A program made the position numbers and the translations under genes. Below, in pieces: positions 21,180 to 31,929 of a stretch of DNA of 64,000 nt (position 1 is its first letter; each line of letters starts with the position of its first letter). The notes under the pieces are model-generated. The model made no database searches and was not told the DNA's origin. It saw only the letters and a program-made list of their open reading frames with translations. Origin of the DNA: Helicobacter pylori (lineage in GTDB: Bacteria > Campylobacterota > Campylobacteria > Campylobacterales > Helicobacteraceae). The stretch is from the NCBI GenBank assembly GCA_008032955.1, contig CP032046.1, positions 186,001-250,000 on the forward strand. The letters run 5' to 3'.

Positions 21180-21540
21180 AAAAACAAAAGTTTTCGCTCA
21201 CACACCGCCTATACCAGTGCTTTAAAGAATGACTTGCTCTTAAACCCTAGTTTAGTGGAAGCAGAAAGAAAATTTTTACAAGCTTTTTAAAATGGCTCTA
21301 TCTTAAAATGAACGCTGATAATCAAGTGGGTAATCAAAAAGCTTGATTGGGGCAATAAAAACATTAAGGGAATTAGAAACCATTGGGACACTCTCTAACC
21401 ATTACAGAAACGGCACCAACTATAGCACCTCAAACCTTAATGGGAATACCCTATCACAAACGAGCTTAAAACGCAAGAGCCATAACAAGAAAAATGGGGG
21501 CGTTGCTTACAGAATACCACAAAAAAGAGCGTTTTAAACA
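21180..21540 (+). pseudogene. Decayed coding remnant of unknown family
   Basis: Three reading frames can be chained into one coherent sequence: SHTAYTSALKNDLLLNPSLV...FLQAF, then NGSILK, then MNADNQVGNQK, then LDWGNKNIKGIRNHWDTLSN onward to 21537. The joins need small indels at TTTTTAAAA (about 21285), at AAAA before ATG (about 21305) and at A5 near 21338 (AAAAA where AAAA would keep frame). No start codon or complete frame is left. I do not recognise the family. Confidence 0.5.
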
Positions 21541-21769
21541 ACAAACGAAATAATTAAAATTGAATCATTGTTGAATAGTTAGCGGCTATAAAGAGAAGCT
21601 TGCGTTACCGTCTACTTTGCAAGCGATTACAAAAGAAAAGGCATTTAATTCTTTAAACTCTTTTAAAACTAATCCTATATAAAAAAGATTAACAAGGCTT
21701 TTAAAAAAGCGTTATTAGGGAGTTAGGTATCGCAAAAACCCTCCTATGGATTTTAAAATCGCCAAAAAT
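21541..21769. other. Intergenic stretch between convergent units, nothing recognised
   Basis: AT-rich sequence downstream of both the decayed remnants and the flgG paralogue. I see no tRNA, no conserved ORF and only weak hairpins (for example AAGGCTTTTAAAAAAGCG). Confidence 0.4.
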
Positions 21770-22579
21770 TTAAGCTTTTGTAGCGAGTTTGTTGATCGCT
21801 TCAGCGTTCATGTCGTCTTGGTGGGTTTTTAGCACTTTAGAATACATGTCCAAAAAGCGGTTGATTTCAATCAAAGCACTCATCTCACGCACTGCATTGA
21901 CATTGCTTTTTTCTAGCATGTATTGTTTTAACGCACCAGAGTCAGAGACTTGATGAGCGCCTTCGCCTTGATAGGTATAAAGGTTTTGCCCTATTTTTTT
22001 AAGGTTTTTTGGTTCGCTAAAACTCACTAAAGCCAACGCGCCCGCTTGAATTTGGGCTTCATTATCCCTAAAAGTGATTCCGCCATTTTGATCCACTTCA
22101 ATTTCAGCGTCAGGCATGAGCATGATCCCTCCTTTTTCGTTCAAGCCCGAACGAGAAAGCACCCTAAAGCCATTAAGAGTAACTAAAAAGCCGTCTTTAT
22201 CCACGCTGAAATGCCCATCTCTGGTATAAGCGACGCCCTCATTAGTTTGTATCGCAAAATAGAGGTTAGGGCTTGTTAGGGCAAAATCTAGGGGGTTATT
22301 CGTTTCTTCAAACGCACCAAGACTCCTATCGGTATAGATTTCTGATAAAATAGGCACACGATTGAGGTTGCGGTTTAAATACTTCGCGCTCGCTTTGGTT
22401 TGATCTTCTAAGGGCAGTTGCTCTCGGTATTGTTGGTAAAGCCTTAAAAAATCGCCTGTAATCGCATCGTCTCTTTTAAAGCCATTAGTGTTTAAATTAG
22501 CTAAATTATTAGAGGTTAAATCCAAGCGGTTAAATTGTGTCGCCATAGCTCCTGTGGCCGCATAATACCCATTTTGCAT
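21770..22579 (-). CDS. flgG: FlgG/FlgF-family flagellar rod protein
   Basis: A 269-aa flagellar rod/hook-family protein. The N-terminus has YYAATGAMATQFNRLDLTSNNLANLNTNGFK, the conserved heptad region of axial proteins, and the C-terminus ends SNVNAVREMSALIEINRFLDMYSKVLKTHQ, which packs with it. ATG 22579 is chosen over the longer frame (to 22621) because AAAAGGA lies just upstream and the protein then begins MQNGYY. H. pylori has a second, canonical FlgG elsewhere; this copy probably serves as the FlgF-like proximal rod. The symbol follows the usual H. pylori annotation. Confidence 0.85.
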   Translation of the reverse strand: MQNGYYAATGAMATQFNRLDLTSNNLANLNTNGFKRDDAITGDFLRLYQQYREQLPLEDQTKASAKYLNRNLNRVPILSEIYTDRSLGAFEETNNPLDFALTSPNLYFAIQTNEGVAYTRDGHFSVDKDGFLVTLNGFRVLSRSGLNEKGGIMLMPDAEIEVDQNGGITFRDNEAQIQAGALALVSFSEPKNLKKIGQNLYTYQGEGAHQVSDSGALKQYMLEKSNVNAVREMSALIEINRFLDMYSKVLKTHQDDMNAEAINKLATKA

Positions 22580-22633
22580 GCGAATAATCCTTTTAAAAGG
22601 AAAAATTATAGCAAAAATCAAATAAAAACAGAT

Positions 22634-23920
22634 TCATTCCAAATAGGTTTTTTTAGGGAATATGATAACCATAACCATAAAGATAATAATACTCAACATG
22701 ACATAGCCCACAAACCCCGCTTCAAAACCATGTTGTTTGAACTCTAACGCTACATAGCTGGCACTCCCTCCAAAAAGCGCATTGGCGATCGCATAGGCCA
22801 AACCCACGCCAAGCGCTCGCACATGTTCAGGGAATAATTCCGCCTTAATGACCCCAGCAATGCAAGTGTAAAAACTCATGCTGCTTAATGCGAGTATTTC
22901 ATAAAATAGGGCTTCATACACGCTAGTGGCATGCTTGATGCCATAAAAGACAACGGGCGTTACAATAAGCCCTGTGATAGCAAAAACCATCAGCATTTGG
23001 GTGCGTTTGATTTTATCTGCAAGCATCCCGCATAAGGGCTGTAAGAAGATGAAATAAGAGAGTGCTAAAAGCATGATGAAACTGCTTTCTTTAGGGCTGA
23101 ATGATGAGCTGTTGGTTAAAAAGATCTTTAAATACACCGTAAAAGTATAAAAACACAAACTCCCTCCCATAGTTAGCCCAAAGACTATCATTAAGGCTTT
23201 TTTATGGTGGAGCAATTCCTTTAGGCTGCCTCTTTGGGTTTCTTCTTTAATGGTGGTTTTGGAAGTTGTTTTACTATCCATAGTTTCTTCCATGATATTT
23301 CTTAAAAAGAGTGAGAGTAGGGCTAATATGCCCCCTAAAGCGAACAAATAACGCCAAGCAAACGCACTGATTTGATCATGCGTGTAAATATTTTCAACGA
23401 TAAAGAGTGAAAAAATGGCTAAGAGCTGCCCTCCCACTAAAGTTACATATTGAAAAGAGCCATAAAAACCTTTTTTACCATTCTTGCCTAATTCAGAGAG
23501 GTAAGTAGCGACCACGCCATATTCTCCTCCCACGCTAAAGCCCTGTAAAAGCCTGGCTAACAATAAAAACAAGAACGCCCATTCCCCTACGATTTCTTTA
23601 GTGGGGAGCAATGCGAGCATGAAAGAGCCTAGCGCCATAAGGATAATGGAATACACCATAGAAGTTTTACGCCCCTTTTTATCCCCCAATTTACCAAAAA
23701 ACAAACTCCCCAAAGGGCGCATGAAAAACCCTAGCATGAAAACCAAAAAAGCTGAGATGAGCGCTAAAGTGGGGTCGTTAGTGTGGGTAAATTCCTTAGC
23801 GAAATAAGGGGCAAGGAACGCATAAGCGTAAAAATCATACCATTCCACTAAATTACCTGAACTAGCAGCTAAAAGGGATTTTAAGGGTTTTTTGGTGGCG
23901 GGTTGAATCTGGGGGTTCAT
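22634..23920 (-). CDS. kgtP: KgtP, alpha-ketoglutarate permease (MFS, MHS family)
   Basis: A 428-aa, 12-segment major facilitator. The MHS-family signatures are present: NLVEWYDFYAYAFLAPYF near residues 22-39, GKLGDKKGRKTSM in the loop 2-3 motif, and LLLARLLQGFSVGGEYG around 141-157. It is expected to co-transport alpha-ketoglutarate (or a related dicarboxylate) with protons across the inner membrane, feeding the incomplete TCA cycle. Start ATG 23920 with AAGGATAG upstream. Confidence 0.9.
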   Translation of the reverse strand: MNPQIQPATKKPLKSLLAASSGNLVEWYDFYAYAFLAPYFAKEFTHTNDPTLALISAFLVFMLGFFMRPLGSLFFGKLGDKKGRKTSMVYSIILMALGSFMLALLPTKEIVGEWAFLFLLLARLLQGFSVGGEYGVVATYLSELGKNGKKGFYGSFQYVTLVGGQLLAIFSLFIVENIYTHDQISAFAWRYLFALGGILALLSLFLRNIMEETMDSKTTSKTTIKEETQRGSLKELLHHKKALMIVFGLTMGGSLCFYTFTVYLKIFLTNSSSFSPKESSFIMLLALSYFIFLQPLCGMLADKIKRTQMLMVFAITGLIVTPVVFYGIKHATSVYEALFYEILALSSMSFYTCIAGVIKAELFPEHVRALGVGLAYAIANALFGGSASYVALEFKQHGFEAGFVGYVMLSIIIFMVMVIIFPKKTYLE

Positions 23921-24184
23921 GGCTATCCTTGAATATGAAATTTTTAGGTAATTTTACTAGGAGTTAGGGAAACCACAGATAATATTTGATTAATAGATGA
24001 AAGGTTGGTGTCGTTTGTATCATTGAGAAAAGTTTTTGTTTTTAATAAAGGATTGGTAATAAAGCCTAAAAAATGTGCAAAGGCATTTTTAAAACCAATC
24101 ATAAAGGGCTTGCGAAAAGCAAGCGGTAACTTTTTAAAAATTAAAAATAATGTTTTTATTGCCAATATCCAATGAAAACAAAAC
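23921..24184. other. 264-nt gap between ftsK and kgtP; possible small ORF
   Basis: On the minus strand an open frame of 73 codons (23944-24165) begins MAIKTLFLIFKKLPLAFRK. It is AT-rich, lacks a clear ribosome binding site and shows no recognised motif. It may be non-coding or a gene relic. Confidence 0.3.
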
Positions 24185-26795
24185 CTAAAAGTTTTGCAAA
24201 ATCTCTCTGTTGCCTTTGGCGTTTCTTGGGGATAAAAAGCCTTGAGCTTCTAATTCGTCCGTAATGGTGGCGGCTTGGTTGTAGCCGATTTTTAATTGGC
24301 GTTGTAAAAAACTCGTAGAAGTGATCTTTTTTTCTAAAATCACCGCTTTAGCCCTTTCTAAAATGTCATCGCCTTGATAGTTAGGGGTGTCTAAAGGCAT
24401 GCGCGATTCTTCTAGCAAGAAATCTTTATCGTATTCCACTTCTTTTTGGGCTTTAATAAAATCCACGATTTTTTTGATTTCATCTTCAGTGGCAAAGGGG
24501 GCATGCAAGCGCACTAACCCGTTTGTTCCTGGGGGAGTAAAGAGCATATCGCCTCTTCCTAACAAGCTTTGCGCCCCATCGGTGTCTAAAATCACTTTAG
24601 AATCAATTTTAGTGCCTACCCTAAAACTCACCCTTGAAGGCAAGTTGGTTTTAATCAAGCCGGTTACGACATCCACGCTTGGGCGTTGGGTCGCTACAAT
24701 GAGGTGCAAGCCGCTCGCTCGCCCCATTTGAGCGATTCTAGCGATAGGAAACTCCGCTTCTTTGCCCCCTGTCATCATCAAATCCGCTAATTCATCAATC
24801 ACCACAATCAAATAGGGGAACGCTTCAACGCCGTTATTTGGGGCTTGCTCGTTATAGGAATCAATGGTTTTAACCTTGTATTCGCTCATTAAAGAGTATC
24901 GGCGCTCCATTTCTTTAGCCACGCTTTGCAAAGCCCCGATAGCTTTTTTAGGGTCGGTGATAATGGGCGTGAGTAAATGAGGGATGTCCGCATAAATGCT
25001 AAATTCTACCATTTTGGGATCTATCATCACTAATTTGAGTTGATCGGGGGGTTTTTATAAAGTAAGGATAAAATCATCGCATTCACGCCCACGCTCTTAC
25101 CGCTTCCTGTCGTGCCGGCGATGAGCAAGTGGGGGAGCTTTTTTAAATCCGTGATGAAAGGGTTACCCACAATGTCTTTGCCTAAAGCTAGAGTTAGAGG
25201 CGAGCTGGATTTTTGAAACAATTCGCTCTCTAGAATTTCTCTTAAATAAATAATTTGGCTTTGGCTGTTAGGGATTTCAATGCCAACGACATCTTTACCT
25301 TTAATAGGGGCTTGAATGCGAATGGATTCAGCGCATAAAGTCATCGCTAAATCATCGCTCAAGCCTAAAATACGGCTCACCTTAACGCTAGGGGCTGGGC
25401 GGAATTCAAAAGTGGTTACAATAGGGCCTGAATAAGTGCGGATAATATCGCCATCAATTTTAAAGGTGCGCAGTTTGCTCAATAAATCCTGGATTTTTTG
25501 GTCAATCTCGTTTTCGTCTAAAGAAGTTTCTTTCAAGCAAACCGCATTCAATAATTGCGTTGTGGGAAGCTCATAATCTTTGGGTTTTTGCACTTCGCCA
25601 TAATCTAACCCGTCTAATATCTCTTTATTTTCGCTCAATTCTTTAACCATAACGGGTTTTTTAGTGCTTGTGGGGGTTAGTGGGCTAAAGCTTGGAGCGT
25701 TTTGTGTTTCTTTTTCTTCTTCTTTGAGATTTTCTTTTTCTTCTATATTTTCTTCTATATTTTCTTTTTGTGGGTTTTCCTGTGGGCTTTCTTGTAAATC
25801 ATCTTCTTTTATGGGGTGGTTGGGGGTTTTTTGGTTTTCTGTTTTGTTGTCATTTTCTAGGTTGGGTGCAGATGTGGGCATGATGGGTGCTGATATGATA
25901 GGTTTGAGTGTGGCAGGTTTGGGCGTGGCGGGCGTAAGAGTTTCTTTTGTGGGCATGGGTTCTCTTTCTTTGGTTTCTTGCTTAGGTTCTTTTAAAGGGG
26001 GGTTAGTGGGGTTAGTCAAATCATCAAATCGGTTTCTTTTAGGGTAAATAGTGTAATGGGTAGGGGGGTGAGGGGAAATTTGAACCAAGCCTTCTTGCGG
26101 CTCTAGATCGTTTAAAGTCGTGTTATAGGGGGTAGGGATCGCTAAAAACGATTCTTCGTTAGGGGTGTTGTGGTTTTCATCAATAAGGTTTTCTTTAAGG
26201 TTTTCTTTTTCTTTGTCGTTGTTGGTTTCTTTTTTTGAATATCTGGTGGGGTGTTTTCAAAATCCTCTTTTTTCAGGCTAAAATTAGGGCTAAAGGCTTG
26301 TAGGCATTGTTTATAAATCTCTTTTAAAAGGCTTTGCGTTTTGTTTATATAAGGATAAAAAACGCTTTTAGGGGGTAGTTTGAATAAAATCAAATAAGAA
26401 ATAACTACCATAAGCGTTATCAGCGCATAAAGCCCAAAGTCCCCTATAAAAGGGCGTAAAAACAAACGCGCGCTGTTGCCGATTTCCCCTTGATTCAACA
26501 GGCTAGATTGCAAAAAGAGTAAAGATAAAATACCTAATAGATGCCCTAAAGTTTTTTCTAAAACGATTTCTGTAAAAGGGTTTTTAGCCTTGTATAAAAG
26601 GAATAAAACCCACGCCAAATAGGGTAAATTAATGAATGAAAGATACCCAAAATATTTTTTATTGATTGCGGCAAACCACACCCCAAAACGCCCCACTAAA
26701 CCGCTATTACCCAGCCATGAAGATAGGGTTAAAAACGCTAATAAAACCCCTATGATTAAAGCCAAATAAAGTTTTTTAGATTTCATCGGTTGCAC
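24185..26795 (-). CDS. ftsK: FtsK, DNA translocase of the division septum, two frameshifts
   Basis: Three consecutive frames form one FtsK. Piece 1 (26142-26795) holds four N-terminal transmembrane segments. Piece 2 (25030-26088) holds a P/T/E/K-rich linker and the start of the motor, with AGTTGSGKSVGVNAM as Walker A. Piece 3 (24185-25030) holds MIDPKMVEFS, the Walker B region YLIVVIDELADLMM, and the C-terminal gamma winged helix that reads KOPS-like sites (STSFLQRQLKIGYNQAATI). Single missing bases in T7 (26230-26236) and G6 (25046-25051) explain both breaks; restoring them gives about 870 aa. Both lie in homopolymers of an essential gene, so sequencing errors are likely. Confidence 0.88.
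25741..25764. repeat. 12-bp tandem repeat in the ftsK linker
   Basis: TTCTATATTTTC occurs twice in tandem (25741-25752, 25753-25764). On the coding strand it gives the repeated tetrapeptide ENIE in the low-complexity linker. In-frame copy-number change would alter linker length without breaking the gene. Confidence 0.7.
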
Positions 26796-29118
26796 ATGTC
26801 TTTAAAAGAGCAATACTCACAATCTTTAAGCTCTAAAGTTTTTTCAAAATCAATTTCTTGTTTGAGCTTGGGGATAAGAGAAAATTCCAAATGATCCATT
26901 TTAGCCTGTAAAATAAGCTCGTCTTCTTCTAGCAACTCGCCCTTCCTCAAATCATAAAAAAAGGCTTTTATAGGCTCTTTGTAGCCCAAATTTTTAAGAG
27001 TGCACGCGTAGATAGCCATTTGATAATCGGTGCTGATTTGAGCGATTTCTATGGGGCTTAAGCCTCCTCTTTGTGTTTTACTCATGTTGTCTAATTTCAA
27101 ATCGCTTTTGAATTTGTAATCCAATAAAATAATCTCATTGTCAGCCGTTTTGTCAATCCTGTCTATGCACCCTTTAAACGCAACGCCTTGAATGGTTGTT
27201 TCAAAGCTTTTTTCAAGATCAAGGATTTTGATTTTTGCCTTAAAGCGTTCTTTTTCTTTAACATAAAAAGCCTGGATTTTTTGAGCGCTACAAGAGTGTC
27301 TAAACGCTCTTTAGGGGTAATGTTTTCTCTTGTTTCTAAGAGCCAAATGAGCCTCTCTTCTAACGCATAGGGGTTTTTATCTTTTTCATAAGCCTCTTTT
27401 AAAAGTTCATGGAGCAAACTGCCCACAGCACTATTGTTTTCATCTTTAGGGCTTTCTTTGAAGCACTTCATGTAGTGGTAGTAAAAACGGCGCTTGCAAG
27501 TTAAAAAAGCGTTTAATGAGCTAGCACTAAAGCTAAAATCTTTAGGGATAGCGGCTTTGATTTCTTCTTCTTGGTAGTCTTTTAAGGGGCTTGGTGCAAA
27601 AAGCGTGTAAGCGTCTTTGATAGGCTCTGTGTGTAAATCCAATTCTAAAAGCATGTTAGAGACTTTTGAAGTTTCACTCTCTATATAAGAAAGTGTTATT
27701 TCTTTAGAGTTTTTAAAGAGTTGGTAGTAATAGTGTTTTTGCAAATTTTTCTTATCCAATAAAGTGGGGAGGTTGAGCGATTTTCTTAAAGCAGAGTTCA
27801 AAAACAAATCGCAATCTTTAAGACTTGGCACACAGGTTTCATTAAAATCCACAATAACCACTTTATCAAATTGCATGCCCCTTGTTTCTAAAGTGTCCAT
27901 GACTCGTATTTTGCCCCCACTAGAATCGTCTAAGCGGAAGTTGGCTTCAAATTCTTGCAAATACAAATGCAATAAATCTTTAAGGCTGTAGTTTTGAAGC
28001 GTGTCTTTTAAAAGATGATACTGGTGCATGATTTGAGAATGCACTTCTTTTAAGGGAGCTTTTTCTTTAGAGCTTTGTTGTTCTAAAAGCGGGAGCGTAA
28101 TATTTTCTAAATCCAATAACGCAGACTCGCTTAAATTAAAATCGCTTGTTTGTAAATCTTCTAAGATTTTTACAAGCTCTGTATAATAAGGGCTGTTTTT
28201 AGCCCCTAAGCCCATAGCGAAATTCAAATTGTTGTTTTTGTCTAAGAGTTTTAAAAAAGGTAAAAAATCCGCATTGGGCGTGATGATTGCCATTTTATTA
28301 GGGTCGTTATCTTTTTGCAAATATTCTTCTATGGTTTGTAAAACTAAAGCACTTTGTTTTAAATAACTGGAGTTAGCATAAAGCTTTGGCTCTATTTTTT
28401 GGCGCTTGGGTGTCTGGGAGAGAATCTTTTGGGTTTTAAAATCTATAGAATAATCGCAATCCGTCTCCAACTTGAGATTCAAAAATTCCAAGAATTTTTG
28501 GTTGTATTTATCGCAAGATAGGTGTAAAGTGATAGGCACTAACTCGGCCACTTCTAACAGGCATTGCCTTTCAAAAACGCTCATAAAGCCGTCTAAATGC
28601 CATTCAATGGAGGAAAAATGCTCAAAAAATTCTTTTAAAATGGCGGGCTTTTCTTGCATGATTTTGTCATAAAAGCCTAATTTTTCTAGTTTTTTAATGT
28701 AGCGATCATAAATCATTTCTAAGACTTCTAAATGCTTTTCATAATCCAAGTAAATGTCTTTAAAAGAAAGTTCATTGAGCTTGATACAAGCAGAACTTAA
28801 CTCATCAAACAAATCAAACAAAAAAGAAGTGCTTTCCAAATACCCCAAAAAGCTGTTTTCAAAAAGCAAAAGCCCTTCAAGAATGGATTTTTTTTCCTTA
28901 GCGATGGCTTTAATGGTGTCTATCATTAAAATTTGGCGTGCGTTTTTAGGGATTTTCTTTTTATTAGGGATGTAAAAAGCCTGTTCAAAAAAACTCCCCA
29001 TGCTCATTGCGCTAGGCAAAAACCCTTCGCCTTGCTCTAAATAGAAATGTTTCAAACGCCTGGTGGAGCTAAAAACAAATAGGGGGGTTTTTTCTAAAAA
29101 AAGTTTTTCTAAGTTCAT
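26783..29118 (-). CDS. addB: AddB-like helicase-nuclease subunit, one frameshift
   Basis: The AddB partner of AddA repairs double-strand breaks and supports recombination in H. pylori. The N-terminal 600 residues (27163-29118) form a helicase-like region without intact Walker A, including MDTLETRGMQFDKVVIVDFNE. The C-terminal nuclease part has LTCKRRFYYHYMKC followed, in the other frame, by DYKFKSDL and CEYCSFKDMC, which supplies the Fe-S cysteines and the PD-(D/E)XK residues. The frames meet at a T6 run (27277-27282); a seventh T gives about 778 aa. It overlaps tkt by 4 nt and ftsK by 13 nt. Confidence 0.85.
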
Positions 29119-31040
29119 GCGTTGAGTAATCTTTTCGCTTGAATGGTAATGTTTTCAACGCTAAAGCCAAATTTTTCAAAGAGTTTATCGCCCTTTGCTG
29201 AGCTCCCAAAAGAATCCATGCCAATGATTTTATCCGCAAAACGATACCACTCTATCGCACGGCTCGCTTCAATCACTAAGACTTTACCCTTAAAGAGTTC
29301 TTTAAAATAGCTTTCATCTTGCTCTACCAACAAGTCAAAGCATGGTGCGCTCACCACTTGAGTGGGGATATTTTCTCGCTCTAAAATCTTAGCGCTCTCT
29401 AAAGCTAAAGAGACCTCGCTCCCGCTCGCAACGAGCGTGATAATGGGATCTTTAGAGTGGTGTTTAACATACGCCCCTTTTAGAACCTGCTCTTTAGAGA
29501 CTTCATCTAGCACGGGCAAATTCTGGCGCGATAAAATAAGAGCGCTAGGAGCGTTCAAACTTAACGCCACTTGCATGCAAGCCGTATTTTCAAAAGCGTC
29601 GCTGGGTCTGAAAGCATAGAAATTGGGCAAAGCTCGTAAATGGCTCAATTGCTCTATGGGCTGGTGCGTCGCCCCGTCTTCGCCCACGCCAATGCTGTCA
29701 TGCGTAAAGATAAAAAGGGCTTTTAATTTCATTAAAGCGCTCAAACGCATGCTGGGCATTAAATAATCGCTAAACACAAAAAAGGTCGCGCAAAAAGGCA
29801 AAAACAAGCCATACGCCGCTAAAGCGTTGGTGATAGCCCCCATGGCATGCTCTCTGATCCCAAAATGCAGGTTTTGCCCTAAAGGGAAATCGCCAGAGTG
29901 TTTCAAATGCGTGTTATTGGAGGGGGCTAAATCCGCGCTCCCTCCCAAAAAGCCCTCGCATTCTTTAGCGATAGCGTTTAAAATCATGCCGTTACTCACT
30001 CTCGTGGCTAGAGATTCGCCCTTTTTAAAGGTGGGGTAATTAATGGCGTTAAAATCAAAATTCTTTAACGCATGGATTTTTTCTTTTGTTTTAGGGCTTA
30101 AGGACTTTTCCCATAAGGCTTCTAAACTAACGCCCCTAACTTTCACTTCTTCAAAATGCATTTTGTTTTTTGGGCTAATGATAAAGCTTTCATCAGGGTT
30201 GATTTGAGCGTTTTCTTTGGATTGTTTTAACACTTCTTTATTTAGGGGTGAGCCATGCGTTTTTTCACTCCCTTCTAAGCCAATAGCCCCCTTACCAATA
30301 ATCGTATGAGCGATTAAAAGCGTGGGTTTGGTGGATTTTTTGGCTTCTTCTAAAGCGTTATGAATCGCTTGATAGTCATGCCCATCGCATTCTAGCACTT
30401 CCCAATTTTGCGCCAAAAAACGCATTTTAACCTGTTCGCTAAAACTAATATTAATAGCGCCTTCAATGCTGATCTGGTTGCTGTCATAAATCACAATGAG
30501 GTTATCAAGGCGAAGGTGCCCGGCCAAAGAAGCGCTCTCATAACTAATGCCTTCTTGCAAATCCCCATCCCCACACAAGCAATAGACTTTATGAGAAATG
30601 GCTTTTTTGTCTAAAAGGTTTTGAGCGTATTGACTCGCCATGCTAAAGCCCACAGCGTTAGCAAAACCTTGCCCTAAAGGGCCTGTCGTGATTTCAATGC
30701 CTTCGGTGTGGTGTAATTCAGGGTGTCCTGGGGTTTTAGAGTGTAATTGCCTGAAACGCTTTAAATCGTCTAAACTCAAATCAAAGCCCCACAAATGCAA
30801 CAAACTATACGCTAACGCGCTCGCATGCCCTCCGCTAAAAACCAACCTGTCCCTATTGAGCCATTTAGGGTTGGTGGGGTTAAGGTTTAGGTGCAAGCTT
30901 AAAACCACCATCACATCAGCTAGCCCTAAGCACACGCCCGGATGCCCGCTATTAGCCTTATCTATCATGTCTGCGCATAAAAAACGAAGCGTGTTCGCCA
31001 TGCTTTTTAATCGTTCTAAGTCAGCGTTACTCAATTGCAT
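29115..31040 (-). CDS. tkt: Transketolase
   Basis: A thiamine-diphosphate enzyme of about 641 aa for the non-oxidative pentose phosphate pathway. It has KANSGHPGVCLGLADVM near the start, the TPP motif GDGDLQEGISYESAS...IVIYDSNQISIEG, and in the second domain FGIREHAMGAITNALA and EDGATHQPIEQL. TTG 31043 directly precedes ATG 31040; ATG is taken. It ends overlapping the addB start, so it heads the tkt-addB-ftsK run. Confidence 0.95.
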   Translation of the reverse strand: MQLSNADLERLKSMANTLRFLCADMIDKANSGHPGVCLGLADVMVVLSLHLNLNPTNPKWLNRDRLVFSGGHASALAYSLLHLWGFDLSLDDLKRFRQLHSKTPGHPELHHTEGIEITTGPLGQGFANAVGFSMASQYAQNLLDKKAISHKVYCLCGDGDLQEGISYESASLAGHLRLDNLIVIYDSNQISIEGAINISFSEQVKMRFLAQNWEVLECDGHDYQAIHNALEEAKKSTKPTLLIAHTIIGKGAIGLEGSEKTHGSPLNKEVLKQSKENAQINPDESFIISPKNKMHFEEVKVRGVSLEALWEKSLSPKTKEKIHALKNFDFNAINYPTFKKGESLATRVSNGMILNAIAKECEGFLGGSADLAPSNNTHLKHSGDFPLGQNLHFGIREHAMGAITNALAAYGLFLPFCATFFVFSDYLMPSMRLSALMKLKALFIFTHDSIGVGEDGATHQPIEQLSHLRALPNFYAFRPSDAFENTACMQVALSLNAPSALILSRQNLPVLDEVSKEQVLKGAYVKHHSKDPIITLVASGSEVSLALESAKILERENIPTQVVSAPCFDLLVEQDESYFKELFKGKVLVIEASRAIEWYRFADKIIGMDSFGSSAKGDKLFEKFGFSVENITIQAKRLLNA

Positions 31041-31086
31041 CAAATTTTTCCATTTTTAAGGTTTTTGAAAGCCATTTTAACACAAA

Positions 31087-31929
31087 TTATCTCAAAATCT
31101 CTTTGGCTCTTAAGATGTCTTGTTGGATCTGATTTTTAAGCTCTTTTAATGAATTAAAACGCATGTTGTCTCGTATTTTTTGAACCCAACGCAAAGCGAT
31201 TTCTTTAGGCGGGTTTTCTATGATAGTATCAAGGACATGGCATTCTATGGCGAAATTGTGATCCGTGCTTAAGCGATTGCCTATAAAACTCACGCTTTTT
31301 TGATAAATCTGATCCTTTATTTTCACCAAACTCGCATACACCCCAAAACTAGGGAGGATAAAATCTTTGGTTTTGATATTTAAAGTAGGCACTAATTCTT
31401 TATGCCCTAAGCCTTGATCGCTAATGACTTCCCCGCACACTTCATAAGGCCTGCCTAAGAGCTTGTTAGCTAAAAGTAAGTCGCCATGACTTAGGGCTAG
31501 TTTAATCCTTTTAGAATGCACGCTGATGTTTTGGATTTTCACTTCAGGCACAATAATGGTTTTTTCAAAACGCTCTTTTAAAAATAAAGCGTCATTTTGT
31601 CTTTCATGCCCAAACCTGAAATCATAGCCCACGACTAGGCGTTCTAAATGGGGAAATTTCTTTTTTAAAAGCTCTAAAAATTCTAGGGCGTTTAATCGCG
31701 AAATCTCTTCTAAATACACAAAAAATAAAGGCATGCCCACGAGTTTAGCGCGGTATTTTAGGGGGGTTAAATAGCCTTTAGTGTAATGTTTTTTTTCTAT
31801 GATTAAAAGGGCTTTGGGATCTTTTAATTCCTTAAAAAGGGCTTGATGCCCTAAATGCAAGCCATCAAATTTACCGATAGCTAGGCTTTTAATCTCAGGT
31901 TCGCTTGAAATGGATAAAAAATTCAACAT
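31087..31929 (-). CDS. ribF: RibF, riboflavin kinase / FAD synthetase
   Basis: A 280-aa bifunctional enzyme. The N-terminal adenylyltransferase domain shows AIGKFDGLHLGHQALF (family GxFDGxHxGH) and VGYDFRFGHERQND. The C-terminal flavokinase part shows VPTLNIKTKDFILPSFGVYAS, a version of the usual PTAN motif in which A is replaced by L. It overlaps the tlyA gene upstream by 35 nt, a fixed pair in Helicobacter. Confidence 0.9.
   Translation of the reverse strand: MLNFLSISSEPEIKSLAIGKFDGLHLGHQALFKELKDPKALLIIEKKHYTKGYLTPLKYRAKLVGMPLFFVYLEEISRLNALEFLELLKKKFPHLERLVVGYDFRFGHERQNDALFLKERFEKTIIVPEVKIQNISVHSKRIKLALSHGDLLLANKLLGRPYEVCGEVISDQGLGHKELVPTLNIKTKDFILPSFGVYASLVKIKDQIYQKSVSFIGNRLSTDHNFAIECHVLDTIIENPPKEIALRWVQKIRDNMRFNSLKELKNQIQQDILRAKEILR

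Noticed and set aside
25664-26047. 127-codon open frame opposite the ftsK linker
   Set aside because: Low-complexity shadow of the P/T/E/K linker, rich in S, F and G; no independent coding signal.
24185-29118. Reading ftsK and addB pieces as separate small genes or gene fission
   Set aside because: The breaks lie exactly in mononucleotide runs, domains continue across them without loss, and no ribosome binding sites precede the downstream pieces.
30640-31059. 139-codon frame opposite the transketolase start
   Set aside because: Shadow of a strongly conserved gene with no motif.
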